From the NCBI GenBank assembly GCA_947460085.1, contig CANHGA010000131.1, positions 1 to 6,075 of the forward strand: 6,075 nt of DNA, read 5' to 3'. The stretch is from Synechococcaceae cyanobacterium (GTDB lineage: Bacteria > Cyanobacteriota > Cyanobacteriia > PCC-6307 > Cyanobiaceae). Shown here in pieces: positions 4,572 through 6,075 of the stretch (positions within the stretch are counted from its first letter, which is position 1; every line of letters starts with the position of its first letter). Below the pieces are notes generated by a model. That model saw only the letters and a program-made list of their open reading frames with translations, had not been told where the DNA came from and made no database searches. The translations under genes and the position numbers were made by a program.

Positions 4572-6075
4572 CTAGGTGGCTGCGGCAGCCCCTTGTTCGA
4601 TCCACTGGACCAGGGTGCGCACCCCGAATCCGGTGGCTCCAGCTGGATCGATCCCCCGTTCCTTGTCGCTCCAGACCGTGCCGGCAATGTCGAGATGGGC
4701 CCAGGCCAGGTTGGGGCTGACGAAGTCTTGGAGGAACAGGGCGGCGGTGATGGAGCCACCGGGCCTGGGTCCGGTGTTTTTCATGTCGGCGACGGGGCTT
4801 TTTAGACCCTGCCGATAGGACGGCCGAAGCGGCATCCGCCACAGCGCTTCGCCGCCAGCCTCCCCGGCGTTGACGAGGGCCTGGGCCAGGCCATCACTGC
4901 TGGACCACAGCCCGGCGATTTCCTCACCCAAGGCAATCAAGCAGGCTCCGGTGAGGGTGGCCAAATCCACCACCACATCGGGTTCGAGCTTGCAGGCGTA
5001 GACCAGGGCATCCGCCAGGGTGAGGCGCCCTTCGGCATCGGTGTTGTTGATCTCGATGGTTTTGCCATTTGACGCCGTCACGATGTCGCCGGGGTGCACG
5101 GCACAGCCGCTGATCATGTTTTCGCAGGAGGCCACGATGAAGTGCACCTCCACGCCGGCGGGCTGGAGTTGGGCGATGCTGCGGGCTGCTCCCAAGACGG
5201 CGGCGCTGCCGCCCATGTCGTACTTCATCATTTCAATCTGGGAGCCAGCCGTTTTGAGGTTGTAACCACCGGAATCGAAGGTCAATCCTTTGCCCACCAG
5301 GGCCACCTTGCGCTGGGCCGGGCCGCTGGGGCGATAGGTGAGGTGGATGAATTTGGGGGGCAGGTCCGAGCCCTGGGCGACGCCCAGGAAGGCCCCCATG
5401 CCCAGGGCTTCACAATCGCTGCGCTCCAACACCTTCAGCTCCAGTCCATAGGTCTGGGCGATCTGGGCCGCCGTGTCGGCCAGGTGCTGGGGGGTGGCCA
5501 CATTGGGAGGGGCGGCCACCAGTTGGCGGGCAAGCTCCACACCGGCGCAGGTGGCATCCACCGCGGCGAAGCAGGCCTGTTGATCGCTCTCCAAGCCCAT
5601 CAGGCTCACCTGGTTGGGCAGGGCTTTGGGCTCGGCTTTGCTTTTAAAGCGCTGGTCTTGAAACAGGCTCAGGCGCACGGCTTCGGCCATGGCGCGGGCC
5701 GCGGCTCCAGCCCCCAGGCCCTCGGTGGGTAGGCAAACGGCCAGATCCTGGGCGCCTGCCGCACAAGCGGCGCGGGCGCCTGCCGCACAAGCCGTCCTGA
5801 GCCCGGCAAGATCAAACTCTGCGGCTTCGCCCAGACCCACCAGGATCAGGGTTTGGGGGGACGCCCCCAGACGCTCCAGGCTGACGCTTTCGCCCGGTTT
5901 GGCCTTGAACTGGCGCTGCTCGAGCCGCTGCAGCAGTTCGCTGCCAAACAGGTTGGTCAAAATCTGGCGCCGGGGGTCTTCCCCATTGGAGTCGCCGCTG
6001 GCAAAGAGGCCCACCACCAAGGTGTCGCCGGCCCAGGTGCCCAGGGCGCTGGCCAGGTCTTGGGGGATGCAACGA
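4572..6075 (-). CDS. pepA: Leucyl aminopeptidase (M17), 5' end just outside window
   Basis: PepA is a cytosolic, two-metal, hexameric aminopeptidase that removes N-terminal residues, preferring Leu, in peptide turnover. Numbered from the in-frame TTG at 6020, the catalytic domain has VGKGLTFDSGG with Lys244 and Asp249, catalytic Lys256, MKYDMGG with Asp268, and the family signature NTDAEGRL with Asp328, Glu330 and Arg332. All five metal ligands and both catalytic residues known in E. coli PepA (Lys270, Asp275, Asp293, Asp352, Glu354; Lys282, Arg356) are present. The N-terminal domain (about 1-160) is poorly conserved, as usual, and holds an internal octapeptide duplication. The frame stays open upstream of 6020 to the window edge, encoding a plausible continuation (RCIPQDLASALGTWAGDT), so the true start probably lies beyond base 6075 and TTG 6020 is internal. 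The stop is TAG. The membrane-protein gene follows after 42 nt. Confidence 0.95.
   Translation of the reverse strand, partial: RCIPQDLASALGTWAGDTLVVGLFASGDSNGEDPRRQILTNLFGSELLQRLEQRQFKAKPGESVSLERLGASPQTLILVGLGEAAEFDLAGLRTACAAGARAACAAGAQDLAVCLPTEGLGAGAAARAMAEAVRLSLFQDQRFKSKAEPKALPNQVSLMGLESDQQACFAAVDATCAGVELARQLVAAPPNVATPQHLADTAAQIAQTYGLELKVLERSDCEALGMGAFLGVAQGSDLPPKFIHLTYRPSGPAQRKVALVGKGLTFDSGGYNLKTAGSQIEMMKYDMGGSAAVLGAARSIAQLQPAGVEVHFIVASCENMISGCAVHPGDIVTASNGKTIEINNTDAEGRLTLADALVYACKLEPDVVVDLATLTGACLIALGEEIAGLWSSSDGLAQALVNAGEAGGEALWRMPLRPSYRQGLKSPVADMKNTGPRPGGSITAALFLQDFVSPNLAWAHLDIAGTVWSDKERGIDPAGATGFGVRTLVQWIEQGAAAAT
5750..5792. repeat. 19-bp direct repeat with 24-bp period inside pepA
   Basis: GGGCGCCTGCCGCACAAGC occurs at 5750-5768 and 5774-5792, separated by five bases. 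The 24-bp period is a multiple of three, so the pepA frame is kept and the protein reads ACAAGARA then ACAAGAQD. It lies in the variable N-terminal domain, away from the active site. Confidence 0.88.

Noticed and set aside
5094..5732. 212-residue open frame on the plus strand opposite pepA
   Set aside because: It is Gly/His/Gln-rich and repetitive, without a start context, and antisense to the conserved pepA domain. It is a shadow frame.

Overview
This window looks like ordinary chromosome from a GC-rich picocyanobacterium of the Synechococcus/Cyanobium type. The evidence is the gene order lpxC-fabZ-lpxA-lpxB, the cyanobacterial flavour of the proteins (for example the LpxB and FabZ core motifs), TTG start codons, weak or absent Shine-Dalgarno sites, and tight packing. 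I saw no complete GCGATCGC (HIP1) palindrome by eye, which fits the picocyanobacterial branch better than most other cyanobacteria. The genus assignment is inference. I found no mobile element, CRISPR array, RNA gene or novel multi-gene system.

Positions 1-3862 (+) hold a tightly packed operon. It contains the 3' end of lpxC, then fabZ, lpxA, lpxB and an exported msrA. Four junctions are nearly gapless: TTGA overlap for lpxC/fabZ, 5 nt for fabZ/lpxA, TAATG overlap for lpxA/lpxB, and a second TTGA overlap for lpxB/msrA. LpxA, LpxC and LpxB carry out steps 1, 2 and 4 (disaccharide formation) of lipid A synthesis. FabZ draws on the same (R)-3-hydroxyacyl-ACP pool that LpxA uses. LpxD, the missing step 3 enzyme, is not in the window. 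MsrA carries a signal peptide, so the operon pairs outer-membrane lipid synthesis with repair of oxidised methionine outside the cytoplasm. Two stem-loops at 3865-3912, the second followed by five T, probably end the transcript.

Positions 3973-4212 (+) encode a 79-residue protein that I do not recognise. Its tail is built from a degenerate 21-bp triplication. A 15-bp direct repeat (4207-4237) spans its stop codon and fills most of the 32-bp convergent gap to the next gene.

Positions 4245-6075 (-) hold pepA (leucyl aminopeptidase, M17), open through the right edge of the window, followed 42 nt downstream by a 94-residue two-helix membrane protein of unknown function. pepA contains a 19-bp direct repeat with a 24-bp period that duplicates an Ala/Cys-rich octapeptide.

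The most notable things are the exported MsrA at the end of the lipid A operon and the cluster of short tandem duplications around 3800-4240 and in pepA.
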